A DNA stretch of 22,206 bases from Sulfurimonas sp. (lineage in GTDB: Bacteria; Campylobacterota; Campylobacteria; Campylobacterales; Sulfurimonadaceae), in assembly GCA_003978475.1 (NCBI GenBank), contig QNZR01000167.1:1-22206 (forward strand), read 5' to 3'. Made by a program: the position numbers and the translations under genes. The notes below the pieces were generated by a model. That model made no database searches. It saw only the letters and a program-made list of their open reading frames with translations, and had not been told where the DNA came from. How positions within the stretch are numbered: the first letter of the stretch is position 1; every line of letters begins with the position of its first letter. Shown here one piece after another: positions 1 to 6,688 of this stretch.

Positions 1-228
1 ATATTTGATGGTTCCGTCACTCGAATGCTCTTTTTTCAACAGGGTTAACGGCATCAGGTCATAGCGATTGCACAACATGTGACGCATGGTCTGCGGCAGA
101 TTTTTCATGGCATCAAAATCATCAACGTACTGGGTGTAAAGCCACTGAAAAATCTGTTTGGCACGAAATGAAGGCGATATCTCTTGCGATAATTCCGCTT
201 TTGTTTTGTCCAAAATTGTCGGCTTCAC
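1..228 (-). CDS. rlmN: 23S rRNA (adenine-2503-C2)-methyltransferase RlmN, N-terminal part (cut by window edge)
   Basis: Reading the minus strand from a GTG at 228-226 gives 76 open codons to the window edge. The stretch at residues 21-34 (FRAKQIFQWLYTQY) followed by VDDFDAMKNLP matches the N-terminal domain of RlmN, the radical-SAM enzyme that methylates A2503 of 23S rRNA and A37 of some tRNAs. The radical-SAM core and its CxxxCxxC iron-sulfur motif lie outside the window, so the call rests on the accessory domain alone. The GTG start overlaps the stop of the preceding nucleosidase-like gene as GTGA, which implies translational coupling. rlmN near ksgA and rnj is, to my knowledge, a recurring arrangement in Helicobacter and Campylobacter. 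RlmN is favoured over Cfr because of its chromosomal housekeeping context. Confidence 0.85.
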   Translation of the reverse strand, partial: MKPTILDKTKAELSQEISPSFRAKQIFQWLYTQYVDDFDAMKNLPQTMRHMLCNRYDLMPLTLLKKEHSSDGTIKY

Positions 229-764
229 GACAGTAACGCTTTCATGCGCTCAACAACATGTAACTGTAGTGCTGCTTTTGCCTCTTCATGATACGTTAAA
301 AAGTCCTCATGAGCCGTCTCGTTGCAGAAATTGGTCACACAAAAAACACCACCGGCGGGAATCTGAAACTCCTGTGCCACTTTTAACACGGCAAAAAACT
401 CCATATTCTCCAGAGCCACCCCCAGTGCTAAAAACTTTCGGGCCAATGCAAAATCCGTTGAGATGTAATTTGAGGAGTTGACAATCACATCCTTGACACC
501 GTCTATCTGTGCCGAAACAACATTCTCAAGAGGGGTGTAGGCCTTTTTTTGTAAAAATGCCAACTCAATATTGGCTGCCGTCTTGGATTCTACAATATCA
601 AGTATCTGGTGATCGCCGTAGCTGCCGGCACTTCCGACAAAAAGCAGAAACTCCGGTTTGTCAAAAAGACACAAACGGGTCAGGTTAATACTGGTCTCAA
701 TCAGTCCCACCCCCATTGGTGATGCAAAAGAGAATGTTTCACTGTTTCCGGCGCAAATAATCAT
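225..764 (-). CDS. Nucleoside phosphorylase/nucleosidase-fold protein (short MTAN/PNP-like family)
   Basis: The 179-residue protein looks like a purine nucleoside phosphorylase / MTAN (Pfs/MqnB) superfamily member. It has a glycine-rich GSAGSYG loop at 44-50, an ENMEFFAV segment at 119-126 corresponding to the nucleoside-binding Met-Glu region, and TNFCNETAHEDF at 144-155 where the catalytic-acid loop of MTAN lies. It is shorter than canonical MTAN (about 230 residues), missing roughly 35 residues before the GSAG loop. Asn145 appears to sit where MTAN has its catalytic Asp. Exact substrate (methylthioadenosine, aminofutalosine, inosine or another nucleoside) cannot be read from the sequence. 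Its ATG overlaps the hisF stop by 4 bp (ATGA), and its stop overlaps the rlmN start. I believe similar short proteins occur in Sulfurimonas, often labelled purine-nucleoside phosphorylase. Confidence 0.75.
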   Translation of the reverse strand: MIICAGNSETFSFASPMGVGLIETSINLTRLCLFDKPEFLLFVGSAGSYGDHQILDIVESKTAANIELAFLQKKAYTPLENVVSAQIDGVKDVIVNSSNYISTDFALARKFLALGVALENMEFFAVLKVAQEFQIPAGGVFCVTNFCNETAHEDFLTYHEEAKAALQLHVVERMKALLS

Positions 765-1519
765 AGTCGTACCGGTATATTGTGATGGTGAAGATAGTGC
801 TTCAAGTCCATAATATCAATCTCTTTATAATGAAAGATCGATGCGGCCAGGGCAGCATCGGCACCCTCTTCAAATACCTCTTTGATATGTGCCATAGTTC
901 CGGCACCGCCACTGGCAATGACAGGAATACCCAACATCCGACTCAGGTGCTTTGTAATCGCCATATCAAACCCGGTTTTGGTACCGTCTGCATCCATAGA
1001 AGTTAGCAAAATTTCACCGGCTCCCCGGTCGGCCACCTCCTGCGCCCAGGCAATGGCATCAATACCCGTATCGACCCGTCCCCCGTTCAAATATACATGG
1101 TAACGCCCTGCGGTCTGCTTGACATCAATAGCAACAACCATACACTGCGAGCCAAATCGTTTGGCTCCTTCGTTGATGAGTTCGGGGCGTTTAATAGCCG
1201 CCGAATTGACACTAACTTTGTCACATCCAACATTCAGCAGTGCGTAAATATCCTCAAGCTTGCGAATGCCGCCGCCCACGGTTAGCGGGATAAAAACTTC
1301 ACGTGCCACCTGTGCCACCATGTCGATAATAGTAGCACGGCCTTCGTGTGAAGCACCAATGTCTAAAAACGTAATCTCATCGGCGCCCTCTTCATTGTAA
1401 CGCTTGGCCACTTCTACCGGGTCACCGGCATCGCGCAAGCCTACAAAGTTTACCCCTTTGACAACCCGTCCGTCTTTAACATCCAGACAGGGAATAATGC
1501 GTTTGGCAAAATAGTCCAT
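761..1519 (-). CDS. hisF: Imidazole glycerol phosphate synthase, cyclase subunit HisF
   Basis: HisF is the (beta/alpha)8-barrel subunit that closes the imidazole ring of histidine using ammonia from HisH, releasing AICAR for purine synthesis. The 252-residue length is normal. The two catalytic aspartates are visible: Asp13 in IIPCLDVKDGRVVKG and Asp132 in VVAIDVK. The phosphate-binding segments LTVGGGIRKLED (79-90) and VIASGGAGTM (200-209) are intact. The start is ATG at 1519-1517, with a weak purine-rich GAGAGA upstream and a TATACT -10-like box at 1548-1553. The stop overlaps the start of the nucleosidase-like gene by 4 bp. No other his gene is in view, so histidine genes seem dispersed in this genome. 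Confidence 0.97.
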   Translation of the reverse strand: MDYFAKRIIPCLDVKDGRVVKGVNFVGLRDAGDPVEVAKRYNEEGADEITFLDIGASHEGRATIIDMVAQVAREVFIPLTVGGGIRKLEDIYALLNVGCDKVSVNSAAIKRPELINEGAKRFGSQCMVVAIDVKQTAGRYHVYLNGGRVDTGIDAIAWAQEVADRGAGEILLTSMDADGTKTGFDMAITKHLSRMLGIPVIASGGAGTMAHIKEVFEEGADAALAASIFHYKEIDIMDLKHYLHHHNIPVRL

Positions 1520-1547
1520 ACCATATCTCTCATATAAATTCTCACGA

Positions 1548-1553
1548 AGTATA
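1548..1553 (-). promoter_or_regulatory. Candidate -10 box of the hisF operon
   Basis: The minus strand reads CCCTATACTTC, with TATACT about 29 nt upstream of the hisF ATG. No clear -35 is seen, which is common for Campylobacterota sigma-70 promoters. Inferred by eye only. Confidence 0.4.
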
Positions 1554-1583
1554 GGGCAACTTCACTTAACACTACGTCTATTC

Positions 1584-1605
1584 TCAAATTTACATGTAAA
1601 TTTGA
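1584..1605. repeat. 22-nt perfect palindrome with TTTACATGTAAA core, between divergent hisF and rsmA
   Basis: A perfect two-fold palindrome of 22 nt has no loop, with core AAATTTACATGTAAATTT. It sits in the 155-bp divergent intergenic region, upstream of both candidate -10 boxes. The absence of a loop argues against an RNA hairpin and for a dimeric protein binding site. Related copies sit at 6119, 8582, 16140 and 18627. Confidence 0.85.
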
Positions 1606-1663
1606 TGTGCAAAAATTCAGAACACACAAATTGCATCAAATATTCACTTAAGCACTTTTGGGG

Positions 1664-1669
1664 TAGAAT
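1664..1669 (+). promoter_or_regulatory. Candidate -10 box of rsmA-rnj
   Basis: TAGAAT lies only 5 nt upstream of the rsmA ATG at 1675. If used, transcription would begin at or next to the start codon and give a leaderless or nearly leaderless mRNA. No good Shine-Dalgarno sequence precedes this ATG, which is consistent. Confidence 0.4.
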
Positions 1670-1674
1670 AGCCC

Positions 1675-2445
1675 ATGCAGATTTCTCATAAAGCCAAAAA
1701 ACAGTTTGGTCAAAACTTTTTGAAAGATGAGAGCGTCTTGCATCAAATCATCCAAGCGATGCCCACAGACGACCGTGTCGTTGTCGAGATTGGACCTGGC
1801 TTAGGTGATTTAACTAACTATTTAGTTGATGTCAGAAGCGTTATTGCTTTTGAGGTCGATCGGGATCTTTGCAAGCACCTGAATGCAAAATTTGAACAGA
1901 AGATCACAACCAAGCAGTTACAGCTACGCTGTGGCGACGTATTAGAAACTTGGCAGAGTGAACTTTTAGATGAACCGTACCATTTGGTAGCCAATCTACC
2001 TTACTATATCGGTACGACTATTATCTTGAAAGCCCTCGCAGATCCGATGTGCCAAAATGTGCTTGTAATGGTTCAAAAAGAGGTGGCGCAAAAATTTGCG
2101 GCACAGCCTAACGAAAAAGTGTTTGGATCTTTAGGGGTCATTGCACAGAGTGTCGGAACAGCCTCGATTGTTACTACGGTTCCACCCTCTGCCTTTGAGC
2201 CCATGCCCAAAGTGGATTCTGCGGTCTTGCTTATTGAAAAAAAGCATTATCACAGATGCGAAGCGTTTGAAGCAATGCTCAAAATTGCCTTTACGCAACC
2301 GCGAAAAACTTTGATGAAGAACCTTGCCTCACGCTACGATAAAACGCGTGTTCGTGACGCCTTTGAGATGCTGAAGCTCCCTCTAACGATTCGACCCCAT
2401 CAGGTAACTACCGATGACTATCACCAACTCTATACAATGATATAA
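1675..2445 (+). CDS. rsmA: 16S rRNA (adenine-1518/1519-N6,N6)-dimethyltransferase RsmA (KsgA)
   Basis: RsmA uses S-adenosylmethionine to dimethylate two adjacent adenines in helix 45 of 16S rRNA, a late small-subunit assembly step. The N-terminus AKKQFGQNFL is the family signature. Motif I of the SAM-binding Rossmann fold is VEIGPGLGDLT at 37-47, and the target-adenine motif NLPYYIGT follows at about residue 105. The C-terminal helical domain contains the conserved AFTQPRKTLMKNL. The 256-residue length is normal for Campylobacterota. The gene is followed after 12 bp by rnj, so the two form an operon joining ribosome maturation to RNA processing. This adjacency is also known in H. pylori and C. 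jejuni. No Shine-Dalgarno sequence is obvious at the start. Confidence 0.97.
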   Translation: MQISHKAKKQFGQNFLKDESVLHQIIQAMPTDDRVVVEIGPGLGDLTNYLVDVRSVIAFEVDRDLCKHLNAKFEQKITTKQLQLRCGDVLETWQSELLDEPYHLVANLPYYIGTTIILKALADPMCQNVLVMVQKEVAQKFAAQPNEKVFGSLGVIAQSVGTASIVTTVPPSAFEPMPKVDSAVLLIEKKHYHRCEAFEAMLKIAFTQPRKTLMKNLASRYDKTRVRDAFEMLKLPLTIRPHQVTTDDYHQLYTMI

Positions 2446-2457
2446 CAAGGAGTTTGG

Positions 2458-4398
2458 ATGAACCAAGAAGAGAAACAACCCACACCGGGCAAAAGTGCCC
2501 CGAAAAAAGCGGCGGCACCAAAACAAGAGAACAAGGAAGGGAGCAAACCCCAGCAAAATAAAAACAGTCGTTCCCGTAACTCACAAAGTCGTAACCGACA
2601 AAACAGCGGCAAAGGGGGCAATAAAAACCGACGACGCAATGCTCCGGCTCCGGTAGATTCGGTACTCAAAGAGTTTGTAGTTAAAAATCAGGAGATTCAC
2701 AAAAACCGACTCAATCCCCATTTTAAACTTGACCTCAATTCCAATGCCAAAATTCGCATTACCCCTTTAGGAGGTTTGGGCGAAATCGGCGGCAACATTA
2801 CTGTTTTTGAAACAGAGAAAGAAGCTATTTTAATTGATGTGGGTATGAGTTTTCCCGATGAAGAGATGCATGGTGTCGATATTTTAGTGCCGGACTTTTC
2901 CTATGTTCGGGAAATTCGCAAAAAAATTGTCGCCGTTATTATTACCCATGCCCATGAAGATCATATTGGCGCCATGCCCTACCTTTACAAAGAGATGCAG
3001 TTCCCCATCTACGCCACACCCCTGCCGCTTGCCATGATCGGCAATAAATTTGACGAACATCATCTCAAAGAATTTCGACGCTATTTTAACCCGGTTGAAA
3101 AACGCAAGATCTATAAAATCGGTAATGATTTTGAAATTGAGTGGATGCATATGACGCACTCCATCCTGGACTCCTCATCACTTGCCATTACGACTGATGC
3201 CGGTACCATTATTCATACCGGAGACTTTAAAATCGATCACACCCCCATAGACGGCTACACTGCTGATCTGCACCGCTTTGCCGCCTATGGCGAAAAAGGG
3301 GTACTGTGCATGCTCTCAGATTCAACTAACTCTTATAACAAAGAGATAACACCCAGTGAGTTGACTGTTGCTCCCGCACTTGATCGTATGTTTACCAAGG
3401 CGGAAGGACGGGTCATTCTCTCCACGTTCAGCTCCAACGTACATCGTGTCTATCAAGCTATTCAGTATGGCATTAAACACAAACGAAAAGTATGTGTTAT
3501 TGGACGCTCTATGGAGCGAAACCTGGAAGTTACCATGCAGTATGATTACATTAAGCTTCCCAAAAACATTTTTGTTGATGCCGATGAGGTCAGCCGCATG
3601 AACGACAAAGATGTACTCATTGTCACTACCGGATCTCAAGGGGAACCCAATTCGGCACTATTTCGTATGTCCATTGGAGAACATCGTCATATTAAGATCA
3701 AGCCAACCGATCTGATTGTTCTCTCTTCCCGTGCGATTCCCGGCAACGAAGGTTCCATTTCAGGAATGCTCAACCACCTACAGCGTGCCGGCGCCAAAGT
3801 AGCGAATGACCGCGATTTACATGTATCCGGTCATGCCAGTATCGAGGAACAGAAACTGCTGTTGCGTCTGGCTAACCCTAAATTCTTTTTACCGGTACAT
3901 GGTGAGTACAACCATATTATGAAACATAAAGATACTGGAATGGCATGTGGCATTCCGGAACGGAATATTTTGCTCATGACAGACGGTGACTGTATTGAAG
4001 TCGGACCCAAATTTATGCGCAAAGTTAAAAGTGTTAAAACCGGAAAAACCTACATTGACAATCAAAACAATCATCAGATTGAAGATGATATTGTCATTGA
4101 CCGTCAAAAAATGGCCAATGACGGCATTGTCATGATTGTCGCCCAAGTCAGTGAAGCCGACTCCCATCTAATTTCCAAGCCTCGCGTCACCTCATTTGGT
4201 CTGGTTGCCGACAAGCAGGACAAAGCATTCGCCAAAGAGATGGAAGATGTATTGGAGCACTTTATGGTCAATCTTAAAGCCGGACATATTGAAAATCCCA
4301 AGGCAATGGAAAACGACTTAAGACAAGTGGTACGTAAACATATCTACCGAAAAATGAAAAAATATCCACTCATTGTCCCTAACGTTTTTGTTATGTAA
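2458..4398 (+). CDS. rnj: Ribonuclease J
   Basis: This is a metallo-beta-lactamase/beta-CASP ribonuclease with 5'-3' exo- and endonuclease activity, the central mRNA-decay nuclease in bacteria lacking RNase E. After a basic, low-complexity tail (about residues 1-90, rich in K, N, Q, R) the catalytic core starts with ITPLGGLGEIGGN. The zinc-binding HAHEDH is at 164-169. Further motifs are HTGDFKID, SDSTNS, STFSSNVHRV, GRSMERN, TTGSQGEPNSAL, SSRAIPGNE, HVSGHAS and PVHGEYNH, followed by the C-terminal domain. Start ATG 2458 has a strong AAGGAG 5-6 nt upstream. At 646 residues it is longer than Bacillus RNase J (about 555) because of the tail. In H. pylori a similar extended RNase J works with the RhpA helicase; whether this one does is inference. 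It ends just before a hairpin terminator. Confidence 0.97.
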   Translation: MNQEEKQPTPGKSAPKKAAAPKQENKEGSKPQQNKNSRSRNSQSRNRQNSGKGGNKNRRRNAPAPVDSVLKEFVVKNQEIHKNRLNPHFKLDLNSNAKIRITPLGGLGEIGGNITVFETEKEAILIDVGMSFPDEEMHGVDILVPDFSYVREIRKKIVAVIITHAHEDHIGAMPYLYKEMQFPIYATPLPLAMIGNKFDEHHLKEFRRYFNPVEKRKIYKIGNDFEIEWMHMTHSILDSSSLAITTDAGTIIHTGDFKIDHTPIDGYTADLHRFAAYGEKGVLCMLSDSTNSYNKEITPSELTVAPALDRMFTKAEGRVILSTFSSNVHRVYQAIQYGIKHKRKVCVIGRSMERNLEVTMQYDYIKLPKNIFVDADEVSRMNDKDVLIVTTGSQGEPNSALFRMSIGEHRHIKIKPTDLIVLSSRAIPGNEGSISGMLNHLQRAGAKVANDRDLHVSGHASIEEQKLLLRLANPKFFLPVHGEYNHIMKHKDTGMACGIPERNILLMTDGDCIEVGPKFMRKVKSVKTGKTYIDNQNNHQIEDDIVIDRQKMANDGIVMIVAQVSEADSHLISKPRVTSFGLVADKQDKAFAKEMEDVLEHFMVNLKAGHIENPKAMENDLRQVVRKHIYRKMKKYPLIVPNVFVM

Positions 4399-4410
4399 TC
4401 TCCATAGCCG

Positions 4411-4438
4411 GCATAAGAGCCAAGAAAAGCTCTTATGC
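4411..4438 (+). terminator. Hairpin terminator after rnj
   Basis: GCATAAGAGC and GCTCTTATGC form a perfect 10-bp stem with an 8-nt A-rich loop, starting 13 bp after the rnj stop. The following ATTCTTGCC is only a weak U-tract, so termination efficiency is uncertain. Confidence 0.65.
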
Positions 4439-4486
4439 ATTCTTGCCTGCTGTCACTTCCATACATCGTCATCTTCAAAAGAATTT

Positions 4487-4495
4487 TGCTATAAT
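4487..4495 (+). promoter_or_regulatory. Extended -10 promoter of thyX
   Basis: TTTTGCTATAAT contains the extended TGC element and a perfect TATAAT at 4490-4495, 27 nt before the thyX ATG. The same 12-mer precedes rpmI and the response regulator gene. Confidence 0.75.
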
Positions 4496-4521
4496 AGATA
4501 CAACCACTCACAGGATATTAC

Positions 4522-5142
4522 ATGAACGTAACCCTCAATCACTACACGCCGCTCGTCGTCTGCGCCAATGCCATACGCACCTGTTGGCAGAGCTTCGACA
4601 AAAGCGATAACGGTGGAAGCAAAGATCGCGAACTCATCGACAGAGTCGGCAATAAGTTCAAACATGCCTCGACACTCGAACATCTTGCGTACAATTTTTA
4701 CATTAAAGGCGTAAGTCGCGCACTATTGCAGGAGCTCGCACGCCATCGCATGGCATCACTCTCCGTTAAAAGCACCCGCTACACCCTCAAGGAGCTCAAA
4801 GATGAAGAGCCGTTTGCACCCGGCGACCTTAAACGGGCTTCAAAATATCTGGTGCTGACCCACATAGCGCTAGTTGATGAAATGAGCATTAAAGCCTTGG
4901 AAAATCTGCGTCAGGTATTACATGCCGGCATCTCTAACGATCGTGCAAAATACTGCCTTCCGGAGAGCTATAAAACAGAATTAACCTGGAGCTGCAATGC
5001 CCGCAGCCTACAAAATTTCATTCTCCTGCGTAGTGACAAAGCTGCGCTGTGGGAAATTCGGGAGCTGGCACATCAGTTATACAAGGCCCTTCCCAAAGAC
5101 CATCAGTATCTATTTACCGATAGCTTAAAGTGTTGCGAATGA
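4522..5142 (+). CDS. thyX: Flavin-dependent thymidylate synthase ThyX
   Basis: ThyX makes dTMP from dUMP using methylene-tetrahydrofolate, FAD and NADPH, and replaces ThyA in many bacteria including Campylobacter and Helicobacter. The family signature RHRx7S appears as RHRMASLSVKS at 74-84, followed by TRYTL. HASTLEH at 48-54 and YCLPESYKTEL with NARSLQNFILLR near the C-terminus match the dUMP and FAD binding segments. The 206-residue length is typical of epsilonproteobacterial ThyX. ATG 4522 is preceded by AGGA with a 6-nt spacer and by a strong extended -10. The stop overlaps the start of the next small gene as ATGA. Confidence 0.97.
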   Translation: MNVTLNHYTPLVVCANAIRTCWQSFDKSDNGGSKDRELIDRVGNKFKHASTLEHLAYNFYIKGVSRALLQELARHRMASLSVKSTRYTLKELKDEEPFAPGDLKRASKYLVLTHIALVDEMSIKALENLRQVLHAGISNDRAKYCLPESYKTELTWSCNARSLQNFILLRSDKAALWEIRELAHQLYKALPKDHQYLFTDSLKCCE

Positions 5143-5378
5143 AACGCCTGACACTGATGGTATCTGCATTTCTTCTCTTGTGGCATAGTGGCTGTAGTTC
5201 TAAAAATATTACGGTTAACGGCATTATCTGTCCGGCGGGACACAGTGAAGAGATGATACAAAATGATTTTCGAGAGTGTCGCTATTATGACATGAAGGCT
5301 ATTGAAAAGTCATCACGACCTAAAATAGACGAGGAGTGTTTACGCTGTCTGGAAGATAAAGGATATATTTTAGAATAA
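5139..5378 (+). CDS. Small cysteine-rich putative lipoprotein, unknown function
   Basis: The 79-residue product begins MKRLTLMVSAFLLLWHSGCSS, a signal peptide ending in a Cys with Ser-Gly before it. The -3 residue is His, which is poor for a lipobox, so lipidation is uncertain. The mature part has four more cysteines: one in IICPAGHSEE, one in FRECRYYD, and a pair in ECLRCLEDKGY. This pattern could form disulfides or bind a metal. The ATG at 5139 overlaps the thyX stop (ATGA). A GTG three codons upstream is also open, but the ATG gives the better signal peptide. I do not recognise a named family. Coupling to thyX suggests shared expression rather than shared function. Confidence 0.65.
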   Translation: MKRLTLMVSAFLLLWHSGCSSKNITVNGIICPAGHSEEMIQNDFRECRYYDMKAIEKSSRPKIDEECLRCLEDKGYILE

Positions 5379-5383
5379 ACAGT

Positions 5384-5405
5384 TGTAGAGATTTGAATCT
5401 CTACA
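5384..5405. terminator. Hairpin between convergent lipoprotein and rplT genes
   Basis: TGTAGAGATT and AATCTCTACA form an inverted repeat closing a very short loop (effectively a 9-bp stem with a TTGA loop). It lies 6 nt after the small lipoprotein gene and overlaps the rplT stop codon, so it could serve both strands. No strong U-tract follows on either side. Confidence 0.5.
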
Positions 5406-5754
5406 GAGCTGCTTTGGCTTGTGCTACCACAGTGCTAAATGCCGCGGCATCATTCATAGCCATATCGGCGAGAATTTTACGGTCAAGTTCAATACCGGAT
5501 TTTTTCAATCCGTTGATAAAACGAGAATAGCTAATATCGTTAAGACGGCACGCCGCATTAATACGAATAATCCAGAGTTTACGAAATTCACGTTTTTTCT
5601 GTTTTCTGTCACGGAAGGCATAAACCAGACTGCGCTCAATCTGCTCTTTTGCTTTTCGAAAATGTTTTCGTCTACCGCTGTAGAAACCTTTTGCTAGCTT
5701 TAATATTTTTTTGTGGCGACGTCTGCGGACGACCCCGGTTTTAACTCTTGGCAT
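5401..5754 (-). CDS. rplT: 50S ribosomal protein L20
   Basis: L20 is an early-binding 50S assembly protein. The 117-residue sequence begins MPRVKTGVVRRRRHKKILKLAKGFYSGRRK, has the typical very basic N-terminal half, and then the globular segment WIIRINAACRLNDISYSRFINGLKKSGIELDRKILADMA. Length and motifs are normal. The start is supported by a purine-rich AAAGGAAAG upstream. It is downstream of rpmI with a 94-bp gap, which is fairly long and could hold an L20-responsive leader as in other bacteria. I see only a weak inverted repeat there (around TAGCGCTGTAGCG), so that regulation is speculative. Confidence 0.98.
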   Translation of the reverse strand: MPRVKTGVVRRRRHKKILKLAKGFYSGRRKHFRKAKEQIERSLVYAFRDRKQKKREFRKLWIIRINAACRLNDISYSRFINGLKKSGIELDRKILADMAMNDAAAFSTVVAQAKAAL

Positions 5755-5848
5755 TTCTTTCCTTTTCTTTACCCCTGACGCTACAGCGCTAAGGTGCCGT
5801 TTAACACGGACTTGCCCACTTTATGTGGAGATAATAGACATGGTGTCG

Positions 5849-6040
5849 TTATGCAATCATGGCTTTAATATTTTTTTCGTCAGCTTTGGCTACCGTTTTG
5901 GGGCGATTTTGCTCCCGACGTGTTTTGGCATCTTGTTTTGTCAAGATATGACTTCTGTTTGCCGTACCGCGCTTAATAGAACCATTTTTCTTGACTTTAA
6001 AACGCTTGACTGCGCCTTTAACCGATTTCATTTTAGGCAT
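5849..6040 (-). CDS. rpmI: 50S ribosomal protein L35
   Basis: L35 is a small basic 50S protein. The 63-residue sequence MPKMKSVKGAVKRFKVKKNGSIKRG followed by RSHILTKQDAKTRREQNRP matches the family along its full length. A strong AAAGGAG Shine-Dalgarno lies about 7 nt before the ATG. An extended -10 promoter at 6085-6093 lies about 45 nt upstream. rpmI-rplT can therefore be transcribed independently of thrS-infC, although read-through from infC (118-bp gap) is possible. Confidence 0.98.
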   Translation of the reverse strand: MPKMKSVKGAVKRFKVKKNGSIKRGTANRSHILTKQDAKTRREQNRPKTVAKADEKNIKAMIA

Positions 6041-6084
6041 CGTAGGACTCCTTTCGTATAATTCTCTGAAATTCGAGGTCCCGC

Positions 6085-6093
6085 ATTATAGCA
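6085..6093 (-). promoter_or_regulatory. Extended -10 promoter of rpmI-rplT
   Basis: The minus strand reads ATTTTGCTATAATGCGG, an extended -10 with perfect TATAAT (6085-6090). It would start transcription about 38 nt before the rpmI ATG. Confidence 0.75.
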
Positions 6094-6118
6094 AAATTCC
6101 TTACCGATTACAAAAAAA

Positions 6119-6135
6119 TTTACATGTATTTTATC
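6119..6135. repeat. TACATGTA palindromic repeat downstream of infC
   Basis: TTTACATGTATTTTATC, with an 8-nt perfect palindrome TACATGTA at its core, lies 23 nt after the infC stop. The identical 17-mer recurs at 16140-16156. The left half matches the longer palindromes at 1584 and 8582. Confidence 0.75.
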
Positions 6136-6157
6136 GGCACCGAGTGTGCCGGGCATC

Positions 6158-6688
6158 TTATTTTTTCTTCTCTTCTTTTAGCGGTGTTACCAACATATTG
6201 TAGTAGCGCCCTTCAAACTTTGGCGGCTTGTCCATATGTCCGACATCTTCTACCATGGGCCAGACCTTCATCAGTACGGCTTTGGCGGCCTCGGGATGCG
6301 CCATTTCACGTCCACGCAAAAAGACACGGAACTTAACGAGTTTGCCTGATTCTAAAAACTCCCGGGCATGTTTGACTTTATAGCCAATGTCATTATCGGC
6401 AATTTTAACCGAAAGCTTGATCTCTTTAATCTCAATTTTTGTCTGATTCTTACGTTGCTCTTTAAGTTTTTTCTCTTCCTGGTATTTAAATTTGCCATAG
6501 TCCATCACTTTAGCAACCGGGGGGTTGGCGTTGGGAGCGATCAACACAAGATCGAGCCCCATCTCGTTGGCTTTATTCATTGCTTCGTCTATGGAAACAA
6601 CACCTAGCGATTCCTCGCCATCAACATTACAACGAACCTCTGGGACTCTAATGTCATCATTCATAATGACTTGATCTTTTTTACTCAA
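6158..6688 (-). CDS. infC: Translation initiation factor IF-3
   Basis: IF-3 binds the 30S subunit, prevents premature 50S joining and proofreads the start codon. The 176-residue sequence contains the N-domain segment NDDIRVPEVRCN, then VSIDEAMNKANEMGLDLVLIAPNANPPVAKVMDYGKFKYQ. After the lysine-rich linker comes the C-domain with KLSVKIADNDIGYKVKHAREFLESG, VKFRVFLRGREM and the final KFEGRYYNMLVTPL. The best start is TTG at 6688-6686, overlapping the thrS TGA as TTGA with an AAAGAGGT Shine-Dalgarno about 8 nt upstream. The next ATG is at residue 9 and has no comparable ribosome-binding site. IF-3 discriminates against non-ATG starts, so the TTG may allow autoregulation, as AUU does in E. coli; this is inference. 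Confidence 0.97.
   Translation of the reverse strand: MSKKDQVIMNDDIRVPEVRCNVDGEESLGVVSIDEAMNKANEMGLDLVLIAPNANPPVAKVMDYGKFKYQEEKKLKEQRKNQTKIEIKEIKLSVKIADNDIGYKVKHAREFLESGKLVKFRVFLRGREMAHPEAAKAVLMKVWPMVEDVGHMDKPPKFEGRYYNMLVTPLKEEKKK

Noticed and set aside
158..481. Plus-strand 107-codon open frame
   Set aside because: It lies antisense to the nucleosidase-like gene and rlmN, has no recognisable protein features and no ribosome-binding site.
3322..3639. Minus-strand 105-codon open frame inside rnj
   Set aside because: It is a shadow frame of the strongly conserved beta-CASP core, with no start signal or domain.
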